Below are positions 21,260 to 34,046 of a stretch of DNA of 64,000 nucleotides, one piece after another. The stretch covers positions 43,565-107,564 of the forward strand of contig WEDG01002113.1 of assembly GCA_017591395.1 (NCBI GenBank), read 5' to 3'. A program made the translations under genes and the position numbers. The DNA comes from Schistocephalus solidus. Lineage: Eukaryota; Platyhelminthes; Cestoda; Diphyllobothriidea; Diphyllobothriidae. The notes under the pieces were generated by a model. The model saw only the letters and a program-made list of their open reading frames with translations, was not told the DNA's origin and did no database searches. Numbering within the stretch: position 1 is the stretch's first letter; each line of letters starts with the position of its first letter.

Positions 21260-23135
21260 TGGTGGCTGAACAAAGCTTTTCGGATCGGAATTTTTCGTCA
21301 ATTAAAATTCTATAAAGCAGAACAGGAGCGATGGACAAATCAGATGCATTTCACACTAAACCAAACGGTTCAGACCGGCTACATATAAACTTAAATGGGT
21401 GGACTAGAGGAAGTTATTGGTATAAAACGATACATCGGACACGCAGGTATGAAAAAAAAATAAATTTTATCAGAAACATTACCGTGGATCAGAAAATAGT
21501 GCAGAGGGCTGCAGCAGACAAAATTGAACGAAACCCAAAATTTTAAACTACAGAAAAGGATTATGAACGCAGGCTACCCATAAGGAAATCGGAATAGAGG
21601 GAAGAACTCGTCGTTTTTTTAAAAGACCCGTGTGCGCAAAGCATTTGTCCGTTACAAATCTAAGGAGCAGTCTAATATTCATATTAAATTCCAGACTATT
21701 CGTAGTGAGAGAGATTTAAGGGTTAAAAAACTCGTTCAGGTAAGGCACTTAATGGGTCGGTGGCGTGTCGTGCGATCACCTAATCTTATGTGTTCAGGCG
21801 CGGTTTTAACTGTGTACGCCTATACACTCAAACACCAGTTTGGGCTGAAAAAGGAGACAATTTCGCACAATTTAATTCGCTGACTAGAGCAGCAAACGTG
21901 GTTTAAATGTACATAAACTATCACAGACTTCGATCGAAAATTATTAGCGCGGCGAAGTTTTCGAAACAAATAAGACTGAAAAAAGTTCTGTTGATGCCTC
22001 AGAAACAATATAATCCCCGGATTTTGCGGATGGCAAGTTGCAATAAGTTAAGCTTCTCGATCGATGGCAGGCTCGGTATGCAGAATGACTTCGTTCTTTG
22101 GCGTTGTGTGCAGACGCATTCCCAAAAATTACTTTTGGGAGTCGATGTGTATTTACCGTGATATCTACTTGGTGGACTCGTGTGCTCATATAAATTCGTG
22201 ATTCAGACCCGCAACCTTAATGCAATATTTAAACAGACCTAATAGCATCGCATAGAGACAACGTGTCCTTTTATCGCAACTTCTCGCTTCAGGAGTACTG
22301 TGCTGGGCTACAGGAAAGTACCATATGTGCACTAGGATGCGCTTTTACCCTGATAGCATAGACACAATCCACTTATTTTTCAACGCAAGAAGGATCCACA
22401 ATCTGTGCTCTTTAGTTGGATGAAATTTGTAGTCTCTAAAAAAATAAACCGTGTCCAAATTCATGTCCTCGATGCGATTCACATAGTTCCCCAAGCAAAC
22501 CAACTTTGGCGTCACGGTGGCAGAGAACTCCTCAGCAAAACCCTAGATTCAAAAATAAACGAAAGCAACAATAAAAAGCTAAATGGGCTAAAATCTCCAA
22601 GCCCCCAATGGCAAAAAAACGATGCATATCACTGACAAAAATAGCCGAATTGTTATTTCAGTTTCACCGCGCTCATATATGACACAAATAAACAGAAATG
22701 CTGTTGCTTGTATTTGTAACCCAATATATTCATTAGTTTGAAAACGTTTTGGGCAGCATTAGACTCAATTGTACCTATATGGTCTCCATTACAGGTTTTA
22801 TTATCAATGGGAAATTTGTTAGAAGTAATCACGCTAATCGCTGAAAGTTGGCGATTGTAAATGGAAAACGGAGTACAGAGTACAGAGTGATTGTTCGAGT
22901 ACAGAAACCCCTTCTTTGGAGAACACCCGTCATTCTGAAAAAAGTATCATGGTCGGGCAACTTATCCAATGCAACAATCTACACAAAATCCAGTTCTATT
23001 GCGGAAATATGGTAAGCCTCTTGAATAGGGACACATTCTGTGCGAATGTCGGTCAAGCTGCCTCAAATGAAGAAAGCAGCGAAATAGCCGGCTTAAAACA
23101 AACAAATTAACTAAAAATTTTATATACCAATGACA
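21260..23135. other. Intergenic DNA, no gene recognised
   Basis: Many short AT-rich frames occur, none with a known domain. The last 300 bases may be the decayed 5' part of the retroelement that follows, since the endonuclease frame begins abruptly near 23,140, but I see no ORF1 similarity. Confidence 0.4.
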
Positions 23136-23139
23136 AAGC

Positions 23140-26110
23140 CGACTCCCTAAATTAGATGAGCTTAATATATACGTGTTTCAAACTTCACCAGATATCATCT
23201 CCATAACTGAAACGTGGCTGACCGCAAAGGTGGACGATCGTGAAGTTGACATCCCCGGTTTTCAGTTATTCAGAAAGTATAGAGCAGGATGTCATGGGGG
23301 GTGTGCTGAATTATGTCAGATATGGCCTGCTCGTGTCAGAAAAAAGGAAAAGCTCGCGTGCAAAACTGCAGCCATCTGGCTCACCATCAGAACGCCGGGG
23401 TCCCAAGCACTTGAGATCCTTACGGTCTACCGACCACCGAGAAACGATCCGCAGTCAGATAGAAGACTGATATATGATTTAGAATCGTTTTCAAGTCGAT
23501 CCGAAGTTATGATTATGGGCGACTTTAACGCACCGAATATCGATTGGAATCTGAGCTCGACACCAGGCTCGGAATTAAACTTCAATGGCCGCCTCCTAGA
23601 AGCTATACACAAACGATTCTTAACTCAACACGTCCTGTTTCCGACCGAAATACGCGAGGGGAAACAACCTTTTTTTGGACCTTGTATTGACAAAGGCGCC
23701 TGACAGCGTAGATATTGTGAAATGTCTATCCCCACTGGGCAAAAATGATCGCGTAGTCCTTCAATGGGAATATTCACTCTTCTCTGTCCCCGATCGAAAA
23801 ATCACAGTCAAACGCAACCTTTGGCGTGCAGACTTTGCCCAAATAAAAATTTATGTGCACCATTTAGATTGGAATGAAACATTCACCGAGTGTATTCTCG
23901 AGGATTGGTTGCAATTTCAGGCCGTATTACAGGGACTTATCATCAACATCTGCCCTAATTCGAAAAAAGATCACCAATAGGCCCCAGTGGCTAACGACCA
24001 CACTGAAGAGTGAAGTAAATCGCAAGCGAAAGCTGTGGCAAACTTATCTAAAGGAAAAGACCGTGGAATCGCTGAAGAAGTACAAGACGCAGAGGAACAG
24101 GTTAAAAGGCCGGGTTTATAAAGCCTGCCAAAGTTTTGAGACTAACTTTATAAACCGTGCAGCAGAAAACCCGAAGCTCTTCTACACCTACATTAGGCAG
24201 TGCACTCGAAATAAAGGCCCTTTGTTAAAAACAGATGAAGGCGTCAGAACTTTGCAAAGGACGAGGAAAAGGCTGAGCATCTATCTGAGTTCTTTCAGTC
24301 GGTTTTTACGAGAGAACCAATCTAAACCGCTGATATTTATAGTGCGGAAGAGATCCCGACAATTGACTCAGTGGTCATAACAGAACCTATTGTTCTGCAG
24401 GAACTACTGAAGTTGGACGAAACAAATTCGCTATGTCCTGATGTAATTCCGGCAAAGTTGTTGAAGGAATTGGCCGTAGAGTTGGCAGAACCTTTGTGTC
24501 TACTCTTCCAAGCCTCCCTCGCTGCAGGCAGATTGCCACCCGATTGGAAGACCGCGTAGATTTCCCCGATGCATAAAAGTGGCAGCCGGGCTTCCGCAAA
24601 TAATTACAGGCCGGTAAGTCTCACCTCCATATGTTGCAAGATTATGGAGTGAATCATCAAACGTGAACTGACGCGCAGCACGGATTCCGCAGAGGAAGGT
24701 CCTGTTTAACTAATTTGCTCTACTGTCTGGAACGATGGACCCGAACGGTCGAGGAAGGAAATGTATTGCACGCAGTCTACATAGACTTCAAGAAGGCCTT
24801 TGATAGCGTGCGTCACCAACGGCTCCTATAAAAACTCAACCGTATTTGGGTAAGGGGCAAGCTTTTGAAGTGGATCGAAAACTTCTTGATTGGGCAATCT
24901 CAGATTGTCCGTCTTGGCGATCAACAATTGCGGAGGTGGCGGTTGAGAGTGGGGTTCCTCAGGGCTCAATCCTTGGCCCTGTCCTCTTCCTTATATACAT
25001 TGATGACTGCGTAACTGGCTTGGGGTCTGACACTACCATGTTTGCTGACGATTTAAGCTTTGGAAGGTTATCCACAACGCAGCTGATGAAGAAAATTTAC
25101 AGACGAACTTGCATCGACTCGAGGAATGGTCGCACAACTGGCTCCTCCCATGCAATGCTACCAAGTGCAATATTCTGCGATTCGGCAGAACCAGCTCCGG
25201 GCATCAGAGAAATTACTATCTGGACGACACACTGCTACCAGAGGATGAGGCTCAGAAAGATCTAGGAGTATGGATTACGCCCACACTGAAGCCATCGTTC
25301 CATTGCTCAAAAGTAGCAAAACCTGCCATGTCAAGCTTGTATCTAATTAAGCGAGCGTTTGCAAAGTTCGACAAAGAGTGCTTTAATAAGGTCTTCGGGA
25401 TGTTCTTGCAACCACAATTGGAATTTGCCATACAAGCCTGGAGACCGTGGTCTGTCAAAGACCACAACACCCTTGAGAAGGTCCAAAGACGTGTAAACAA
25501 GCTTGTTCAAGGTCAAAGCTGCCTGAATTACGAGACACGATTATCCAATCTTGATCTGTTTCCTCTGGACTATAGACAGCTACGCGGCGACCTAATACAA
25601 GCCTTTCGCATGCTGCGGGGTCAGGATTGTTGCCTTGCATCTGGTGACTTCTGTGAGCTGGCCACTACCACTACTTTGCGAGGATGTCCTATTAAACTAT
25701 GCGTGACTGGTGCAAGACTCCACACAAGAAGGTTCTTCTTCTCCAACAGAGTGATTAAGGCCTGGAATGCTCTGCATGCGGACATAATTCTGTCCCCATC
25801 CGTTGACACTTTTAAGCGGAAGTTTGACCAGTACAGCCACCACGACATCCGAAACTAACATATTTCCTGAAACATATCCGCATCCACAATTTTCGCGTCA
25901 TATAACATACTACTCCCTATTTTTGAGTAATATTTTTTATAATTGTTTTTCCGATACCCTGTAGTGTGATGGGGAGTTAACCCTTTGTCCAACGTCCATT
26001 ATGTGTCACCCTTTTTTAATTTGCAGTGCCATTGACATCAATAGGGAGCTCAAAGGCTTTGCCTATATTTCCCTTTATAAGACTGAACTGAATGGACATG
26101 GGAAAAATTG
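23140..26110 (+). mobile_element. F1 CR1/Jockey-like non-LTR retrotransposon, copy A (broken ORF2)
   Basis: The endonuclease region at 23,173-23,700 shows ISITETWL, TVYRPPRND and MGDFNAPNIDWN. It shifts frame near 23,680 after a T run, continuing LVLTKAPDSVD and SPLGKNDRVVLQW. A linker follows in a third frame (to 24,380), then SLCPDVIPAKLLKELA. The reverse-transcriptase core spans about 24,590-25,110: NNYRPVSLTS, IDFKKAFDSV, SGVPQGSILGPVLFL and the catalytic MFADDL. The C-terminal part is intact from about 25,109 to 25,858 (KDLGVWI, YETRLSNLDLFPLDYRQLRG, AWNALHADII, stop). About 250 bp of 3' UTR follow. With several frameshifts and stops it is inactive. It lacks a recognisable ORF1. Confidence 0.92.
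25859..26110 (+). other. F1 3' UTR and terminus
   Basis: After the ORF2 stop comes a 3' UTR shared with copies B, C and D. It contains GATACCCTGTAG, TTTGTCCAA, CAATAGGGAGCTCAAAGGC, TTTGCCTATATTTCCC and a terminal ATAAGACTGAACTGAA. The AGGC-TTT-GCCT segment can form a short hairpin. The corresponding segment of copy C reads GGGCGAAAGCCT, a stem with a GAAA loop. Confidence 0.7.
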
Positions 26111-26429
26111 AAATAAAATAATGAAATCATCAACAGATCCTAACGAATAGTATGCGTTTAGTTTTTTATTTTTACAGCATTATCAATCAGCTTCTCAAGA
26201 ATTAAAAATTCAGTGACGGCTTTATTTGAAATACATAAGATACTATACTTTGCAAATGTGCAAGCTGCATGCGTGGGACCAATGCTAGGTGAGCAGACCT
26301 GACGTCAGTTTTCCATAAAGTTCATGAGCGGATCATTTAATATCAGCGTACCAGTTCTGTGAAAAGTTATAAATTCCTATTCATCACCTGCTACCTTTTC
26401 CCCAATTTACTATGGATGGCCGATTGTGG

Positions 26430-26710
26430 ACTGCAGAGCCAGTAATATCGCTCTCAGCATGAAGTCGGGCACAGGATTCAAAATCCGCGAATGCCATCAG
26501 AACGGAAGAGAGCTTCCATCGAGTCAGCACCCAAAATTTGTGGAAGGTTTGCTAAATGTAGAAAACTAGTGACAGCTCTTGTAAACAAAGGATAGGTTTG
26601 CTGAATTTTGATACTTCTGGGTACCTTATTCCAGATTGCTATAGCGTTTACCGAAAAAAATGACGGAAGCCTTATCACATAGGTTGGCAAGTTGAGCTTC
26701 ATCCAATATA
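26430..26710 (-). mobile_element. F3 non-LTR retrotransposon, 3' fragment
   Basis: The minus-strand frame at 26,702-26,478 reads FFSVNAIAIWNKVPRSIKIQ, QTYPLFTRAVTSFLH and LGADSMEALF. It is nearly identical to the end of the longer F3 copy at 63,279-62,758. The bases after the stop (GAATCCTGTGCC, CTGAGAGCGATATTACTGG) match that copy's 3' UTR. The aromatic-Asn-x-(L/V)-P pattern is the usual C-terminus of CR1/Jockey-group ORF2 proteins. Confidence 0.75.
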
Positions 26711-26714
26711 ATTT

Positions 26715-27735
26715 CGAACTGCTGTAACTTATCGCTAAATCAGGGTTACGATAAAATTGTCAGTGAACGCTTGAAGTGGGCTACGGCCAGCTTTATTTGC
26801 TCAAGTGTGTTTGAACTTGCGTATGCCACTGGTTCTTTCCTGCTTTTCCTTTATCTTTTCCAACTTTTGGTTCGCAATTATGCTTAACAAGTTTTTCCCA
26901 TAACTTCTCAGACAAAACCATTCCGCAGGCAGACCTTCGAGCCTACAGCGGTTTGAGTGGGCTGGATGTCAATTGCACCGCATGGTTGTCCACCAACCTT
27001 AGTTATATTTATCAGTACTTTTGACTCTTTTTCAGCAATTTGGGAGCACCCTTGGATTACTGTTCCATTCTCCGTACATTCAAGTGAAAATGAAATTTGG
27101 CTGTTGCTTTCTTGTCACGGTCGTTTTAACGCCAAAAAATAAGGGTCTTTAGTTTTGGCATATTGTACCGAATTCGCACGGTCATTCCTTGGATTTTGAA
27201 AATCTGGATATTATTTTGACTCCTCCCGCTTAGGTTTTTACAAGGGGCCTCAGGAACTCCTTGAATGATCAAGTGTTGTTCTTTCTGAGTAAATAAATGT
27301 CGGTTACATGCAGCTTTAGTTGATTAATGCGAAACTGAAGCTCGACTTGTTTGATTACTTTTCTACTTATATTTCCTATGTGTTAAAACTCAATGCCTGA
27401 TTTTTCTCTCCTGTACGCTGCTCTGGATCCCTCAAGAACTTCGTTAATTCAACTAGCGATCGGTCATCCCACTACTGAACCCAGCGTTAATAGCTGTCAG
27501 TGAGTTAGGTATATTTTCGGAAAGAAATGGTGAGTGTACTCTTCAGTTCTTGAGGTGTTAGGGGTGCCTAGCTACAGAATTTCCCCACTAAATGTTGCAG
27601 GTTGCATAAAATTGGTGGTGGCTGTTCGTAGCCGGCACCTAACTAGCACACAACTATCACTTTTGGCTCCTCACCGTTAGGCACTGCCTGTCAGCCACAC
27701 CCCGGGTAACCGCTTTAATCATTAAGCTGAATATT
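26715..27735. other. No gene recognised
   Basis: Plain, AT-biased sequence. No retroelement motif, exon signature or repeat shared with other parts of the window was recognised. Confidence 0.45.
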
Positions 27736-27739
27736 ATGA

Positions 27740-28125
27740 GGGTCACCAGTGTTGTGTGTGCCCCCTAAACGGGCCACGTTGTAGATGCGTTGGACCAACA
27801 CGGGGGCCACATTAGGGCACGGCAGGCGTTATTCGGGTTGCGCTCCCATAACAAATGCCGAACATGGAGGTGTGGTGGCACGCCTAGGGGCGGCTAGGAT
27901 TTAGGGGACCTAGCCGCGCCAGCCACCTACGTCCTCTCCCGCCTCCGGTCTTCTTGACTCTGTCTTGACACCGGGCTCAGGTGGGGAAGGAGGAGAGAGT
28001 GCGGTAGCTGCAGCGCAAGGCTACTATCACTTAAAACTAATTCACGCGCAAGTCACCGTCCCGGCACCACCCTTCCATGGAGCATACGGTGGACATCGTC
28101 GGACTACGACGGTCCGAACTATCGT
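27740..28125 (-). repeat. R repeat copy, reversed, with 5' flank block
   Basis: On the plus strand the order is the mirror image of the 7.7 kb copy: CCTCTCCCGCCTCCGGTC, TTGACACCGGGCTCAGGTG, GGTAGCTGCAGCGCAAGGC, ACGCGCAAGTCACCGTCCC, CATACGGTGGACATCGTC and ACTACGACGG. The part at 27,765-27,880 (GGGCCACGTTGTAGATGCG, AACAAATGCCGAACATGG) matches the fragment at 20,640-20,770, so it belongs to the same family or a frequent neighbour. Confidence 0.75.
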
Positions 28126-28615
28126 GTGACCCCATATCCTTTAGGTCAAGGAGCGCAACTCGTTTTTGAAAGCTAAGTGAAATTTCTAAATTTGTCAGGA
28201 TTTCCTAATCCCGAGCTTGAATTACTACCTGGTTTGAGGATAAAACTTTGCTCGTCCTCTCCTATAGGCGGGAACCTTTAAAGTCAACTTTTTCACTCGA
28301 TATAGCCTTATTATTAGTCAGGTGGATCTGTTATGCTAAAAAAGTTTTCTCAAGCACATATAAAGGTCAATAGTTAAAATTTTGGAAAAAAAATTTGTCG
28401 CAGAAAATAATTTGCTTGATTTTTCCTAAGTTTGCACAAATCAACGCCTCCTCCTAGCAAAAAATGAGAAAAAACATCTCAGCTCGTCGCAAGCTCTCAG
28501 CCGTTGAACCGAAGCGTTGCTTGGTTGCATCTAGTAGTCACAGTAGTGATATGCATATGCAACCAGGTGTTTAAGCTAAGCAGCTTGATCTGTCCAATTT
28601 ACAAAATTGTAATTA
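28126..28615. other. No gene recognised
   Basis: AT-rich linker between the R copy and the F2 element; no shared motif seen. Confidence 0.4.
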
Positions 28616-28619
28616 TTTT

Positions 28620-31400
28620 ATGCTAAAGTTTGGATCAGTTCTCTCTATACTGGGGAACTTATTTTATGGTGATATCTCTGCGATTTCCTCTCAGGAATGT
28701 CAGCATCTGGACTCTTTCGTACATTTGGTTGCCAGTGAAACATTAGACCGACAGAAAAGAAATTATAATTTTCTTTATAAAATAATTTTTCCCGAGACGG
28801 ATGACCTTTTGACGTTGCCGTAGACTTCCTGTAATCGTGCGGCTTCAACTACAAAATAGCGGAAGCCAAACGCTTTTCCTCACGTAGCAAAAATCCACCT
28901 ATATTAGTCACCCCTTATTCCCAAATCGAGGTGGACTCCATCTTCGCAAAACGAGGTCACATTTCTCGTTATCTAGAATTTGCAAAATGTTTCCTTTGTC
29001 GGGATCTTACACCGATGGAGCGAAGGAATGTGTCTCCCCTCTCGCATAGGTCTTCGGTCTTTCAATCTTTTATCCATAAGTCTGGTCATGGCTATGCAAA
29101 CCATAACGAGACGCTATAGCAATCTCCTCTGGTGCCTGGTTCAAAACCCCCTTAACTTCACCTCCCACTTTTCTTTCAACAAATCCATTAACGCCTTCTT
29201 CCTCGCGAATAGGAATTTCAAACTCATTAGCTATCAACCATTTCGTAAGCCTGCCTTTTATGTCAGGGACTCAATCTAAAGTGCCAAAACTGACTGCTTC
29301 TCCGTTTCAAAGGAGTTTTCCTTGTATTCCTACTGTTGACTTAGTCCAAAAAACTGCGCCCAGTCCGCCTCTTTCCCATTCCGCGCCATTCACTCCGGTC
29401 TCAGCTGTTCAATCTACTAAACTTATCAATAACCTGGGCAAGTCTAAGTATGCACCCAATTTAAGTTCCAAAAAGAAAAACTTCATTACAGTTGGGAAAC
29501 CTCCTAACCCTCCAGCATCTACCACACATACCCAAAATTTCCTTAGCAATTATCCCAACCAAACAAACTTCTCAGGCTCCCCAATTTATTAACTTTACCC
29601 CTTATGGTAACAGTTTTCCAAAACAATTTGTTCCATTTTCAAATCTTATTATACGCCCATATTATTCCAATATTGCTCAAAGGCCTATTTTAAGGCCTTC
29701 TCCTATTTTCGCAAACGCAGGAAATAGCCTTCCTCTTTATGGATACCACCCAAATATTTTCCTCTATAATAATCCTAATTTAGTAAACAGTAAAAACTTA
29801 GCTAATTGTAAACCGCAGCAATTTTACTTTCCACCCGCACCCTTCCTCTCTAGAGTTTAGTTCTCCACCAACAAGTCTTGCATTTTTATACACACTAATG
29901 AGCGTATTCCGCGTTCCACAAATACGCTCAGTATAGTTTCACTCAACGAGAGGTCAGTCATGCAAAAGATGACTGAGCTAAGAACTGTAGCTTTTGAGTT
30001 TGACCCAGATATTATGTGCATCACAGACTTCACGCATTTCAGACTTGACGCTCGCTTTGGATAATTTTAGTCCATATCAACAAGACCGCGTTGAAGAACT
30101 TGGCAGTGGTTGTCTTCTTTACGTTAGGTCCTCTCTTGCACATTCCCCTTACGATCTTAGCGTTTCTGCGTTTTCTGGAAATACTTTATTTCGTTTCAGT
30201 CGTCCTGCCGCACAAGAAAAAAACACAATTGACTGTATCTTTGATCCTCATTGTTATTCTGGCAATGAAAGTCAGCTCTGTGAACTCTTTGAAAAAGTTA
30301 CAGATGCTCCGTTTGATGTCAAAATAATCGTAGGAGATTTTAATTTTCCAGAAATCAACTGATTTGCAAATACTTCTCCGCCAAAATTTGAGAACTTGTT
30401 GAACACGATTTATTTTTCAAACACGTCTCAATTAGTTAGCCCAGTGAATACAAGTGATCACGCATTAATCCCACGACTTCTGTAGCAACCTGTGCCTCGC
30501 AGACACGTGGTCGGAAAACGCAAACCCTTGTCCTTATCCTCCAAGATCCTCCGGAATACCCTCAGGACTGCTGAGGTGAGTCCGTGTATACTAGCAGCCT
30601 GGTATTTGAGGCAATTCCTTTGACATTATATTGGTTTCTAAAAATGTTTCCATTATCCTCCGCAGAGTCTATTTTCGTATTTTACTTTTTCGTCCCCTCC
30701 TTTTCAACTAGCATCACCAACTCTTGACAGCTTTAATACTTTCCTCCGATTATGCAACCCTGACGATGTTCTCCAGGATGTGTTTATAATTTTGGGGGGT
30801 TCTGATGTTTTCGCCTCTTTGGTAGTGGACTATGCAGTTAGCAAAGTCGCATCTCGATGATGATCTCGTGACCTCTTTTTATTCCCCTCTTCATTTTGAC
30901 CCTGTCTGTCCACAATGAGTTCATCCTCTCTCACCTCCATGGTGGTTATAAACTGTAGCTCTGACTGTTATATTATCTCTCACCCGACAAGGAGCGTTCC
31001 TAACCCTCATACGTTGTGAGCAACATCACAGGACTATCCCATTACATCGTACAAATCCCATTAAATCTAGCTATTAATTTATAAGAAAAGCAGTTTTTTC
31101 TCCTAGTTTTTTTAAATTGGTGGCTTGCCAAACTCCGCCCCCGATTTAACCATAGGAGTGTTTTTACTTCTTATTTTCTTGTTCACCTTATATTTCAAAT
31201 ATTGTTGACTATGGTTTTGAAAGGGCAAATCGTTCTGAATCGAATATGACTACCATACTACTCATTTCTGCTGTCTATGTGGCTGTTCACATAGTACAGC
31301 AATTATTCACTGTGTATTTATTTATGCCGCGATACTTAGTATGTAATGATGGGGTCCTCTGGGTCTTAAATATACAATTTATATTTATTTATTTATACTC
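28620..31400 (+). mobile_element. F2-beta non-LTR retrotransposon lacking its reverse transcriptase
   Basis: ORF1-like DNA at about 28,620-29,860 carries DRQKRNYNFLYKI and a Pro/Ser/Asn/Phe-rich tail ending NCKPQQFYFPPAPFLSRV, parallel to 31,990-32,970. An endonuclease part follows at 29,990-30,480: DNFSPYQQDRVEELGSG, CLLYVRSSL and VGDFNFPEIN, a DFN catalytic-type motif. From about 30,690 the sequence is the F2-beta 3' UTR. It ends in GATGGGGTCCTCTGGGTC, a (TTTA)n-type run and the beginning of the next element. The 2 kb or more expected for a reverse transcriptase is absent. ORF1 is broken by several shifts. Confidence 0.8.
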
Positions 31401-31424
31401 AAGTGTTTGAAATACTCATCAAAG

Positions 31425-33975
31425 TTAAATATTGATAGACAGTCAAAATTTTGACAATACCATCATGCAAGTCAGCGGCACTTCTTTAGAAGGAAAGACT
31501 GGTGATATTACCTTAACTTTCAGGATTTGTGCTCATGCTCTTAATGCCTGCAACCCACGGTCGTCAAAAGTAGCCAAAACCGTACTTATTATAAATAGTG
31601 TTGCTAACGAAGATGAACCTTGCGTTAGCTGTACCCATATATTGATCAAACTCGAAAAATTGGAAGACAAGATTGGGGATAAAATGAAACTTCTGAAGCA
31701 GAATATTGACGGACAGAAAGAGATTAATTGCATAAGAGCAAAAAGCGAAGCGCGAAACGCAAGTTATTCAAGATAATACAGTCTTAGAAGCTTCTGAATT
31801 TATGGATTGCAACATGGTAAATGCCAAACTTCATAACAGTAATAGCAATACAACTTTAATAATTCCTCGGCCAAAGACAGCCCCTACTTCAGATTCAATA
31901 CGGTTCTCTGTTCATGATCCTTGGTACCATTTTTGACGAAAGTTTTCTTCACTTACTTATCAACAATGTGAGAAACTTGAGTCGTTTATAAACATGGCTA
32001 GTACTGAGTCATATGACCGACATAAGCGAAGTTTTAATTTTCTTTTAAAAAACGTGCCTAAGAGTAAAATTCCCCTGGACGTTGCATTTCCTTTCCCATG
32101 CTCATGTGGCTTAAACTTTATAGTCGCAGAAGATAAAAGGTTGTCCTCTCGTATCAAAAACCTGCCAATTCTGGTCAAACATTTTTAGGTGATTGAAGTG
32201 GACATTATTTTCTCGAAGCATGAGCACTCAGCTCAATAGTTAAAGAAAAACAAGCTGTTTATCTGTAGAGATAAAACCCCAATGAAATGTCGGGTTTCAC
32301 CCTCATTAGCAAACGAGAAGCCTAGGTTGGCCCTCTAGCTGATGCAAACGCATGTCGCTCCGGATCAACAAGAATTTCCTTTTCACTTGAATCGTAACCC
32401 GTTAACTTCGTTCTTGGTTCGAGTGAAATCGTGTCAATGCCACTTCTTTCCCCTCCCAAGCAAACCTCACCTGCTATAACTGTCAAATCTAGTAAACCTC
32501 AGAAAACCCCCAGTAAATCTGAGTCATTTGCTAAGCCGGGCGTCAAAATCAGTAATGTCATTACCGATATGAAACTCGCTAACACCTCAGCATCTACAAC
32601 AGATGCGAAAGCTAACATTAGCATGTTTCCCAAACCCCAAAAAAGTATCCGGAATCCCCAAATAATTAAGTCTTCTAATTATGTTAACAGTTTTTCGAAA
32701 TCATTTATTCCTTATCAAATGCACTTTTCCGTCAATTTATGCTAACCTCCCTCAAAATTTCATTTCTTTGCCACCCCTTATCTTTCCCACACCACAATAT
32801 AGCATTCGCTTCTATGGTTTTCATCCAAATATGCCGTTGAAAAATAATCTCAGTTCTTTTAACAGTAACATTTCGACAAAATGTAGACCAGATCAATTTT
32901 GTTTCCCACCTTTTGTCTCTTCTCTCCAGTTTTTTTCTCCGCCACCAAATATTCCTTTTTATAAATACTGATGAGCGTAACCTGCAGCTCAGATATACGC
33001 TCAGTTAAGATTCACTCAATAAGATGTCAGTAGTAAATAAGATGAAAAGAGCTTAGAACAGTAGCATTTGAGCTTGATCCAGATGTGCTGTGCATCACTG
33101 AATCCTGGGCTCACTCTCTTATTTCTGACTCGACGCTTGCTATAGATAATTTCAATTTGTACCGACAAGACCGCGCTGAAAAACGTGGTGGTGGTTTGCC
33201 TTCTATTTATTAAGTTATCCTTTGTACATTTATCTTTTCAGTTGAGCATTTCGTCCTTTTCTCGGAAATATATGCTTTGTTTTAGTTATCCTCATGGGCA
33301 ATATAAAAGCGGTGATTGCCTGTGTCTATAATCCTCCGTGTTATTCTGGCAAGTTAAGTGAACCTCTTTGAAACTATTTTTTCGCTACCTCGAGTCCCCC
33401 ATAAACTAGGATTTCTCCTTCTATCGCCAGCCATCCAAACGATGAAGTCATTCGAACGAACACATTCGGTGGCACAGTTTTAAATGCTGCCGTTTCGTTG
33501 TATACTTTCCATCATCAGAATTCAATTCTGGATCCTAAGGTGCTGAGGTCTCAAGTTCACTGACGCCTTTTCGGAGATTTGGTTTCATGCCCCATAGTGA
33601 TCAAGAACGGACCATATCAACGTTTCATTATCTCATTCTGAAATTCCATTTCAGTATTTGCCTACTCTACCACCTAACCTTATTTTCCTAAGCAGTTTTT
33701 TTCACCTACTCTCTATTCGAAAATGGAGACCTATTGAACTTCGACCCCATTTTTAAGGTAGAATTTTTCACTGCCTACTTTCTAGTTCAAAATTAATTTC
33801 AACACATCGGTAACTGTTGACCAAACAGGATAATTTCTGCCTACATTGTTAAATCATTTGTAAATTTTATCTGCAAACATTGTCATAATTTTATTTCGTT
33901 ACTAATGTTTGTTTAGACAGTGCCTTGCCAGCGCTAACCAAATATATATTCCTAAAATCCCAAAAATTTAAACTT
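31425..33975 (+). mobile_element. F2-alpha non-LTR retrotransposon, second copy without reverse transcriptase
   Basis: It follows the tail of the previous element almost directly. A 114-residue frame at 31,432-31,776 contains LIKLEKLEDKIGDKMKLLKQ, a likely coiled coil, as expected near the start of an ORF1 protein. It continues with DRHKRSFNFLLKNVPKSKIP and a Lys/Ser/Pro-rich tail ending KCRPDQFCFPPFVSSLQFF. Remnants of the endonuclease start follow at 33,000-33,350 (SLIQMCCASLNPG, a decayed SETWA-type motif). At about 33,360-33,375 the sequence jumps to a 3' UTR that matches 59,897-60,470 (CGCTACCTCGAGTC, CCAAACGATGA, ATCATCAGAATTCAATTC). No reverse transcriptase lies between. Confidence 0.8.
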
Positions 33976-34046
33976 CTGTCCACCATCCCAGCAGTTCTTA
34001 AGAGCCCAAAAGCAGCGCGTGGCAAGATAGAATCGGAAAACATAAA

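Noticed and set aside
28620..34000. LTR retrotransposon, because two similar segments flank internal sequence
   Set aside because: The repeated parts are ORF1, endonuclease and UTR of non-LTR elements in head-to-tail order, ending in (TTTA)n-type tails. No TG...CA ends, primer-binding site or integrase was found.
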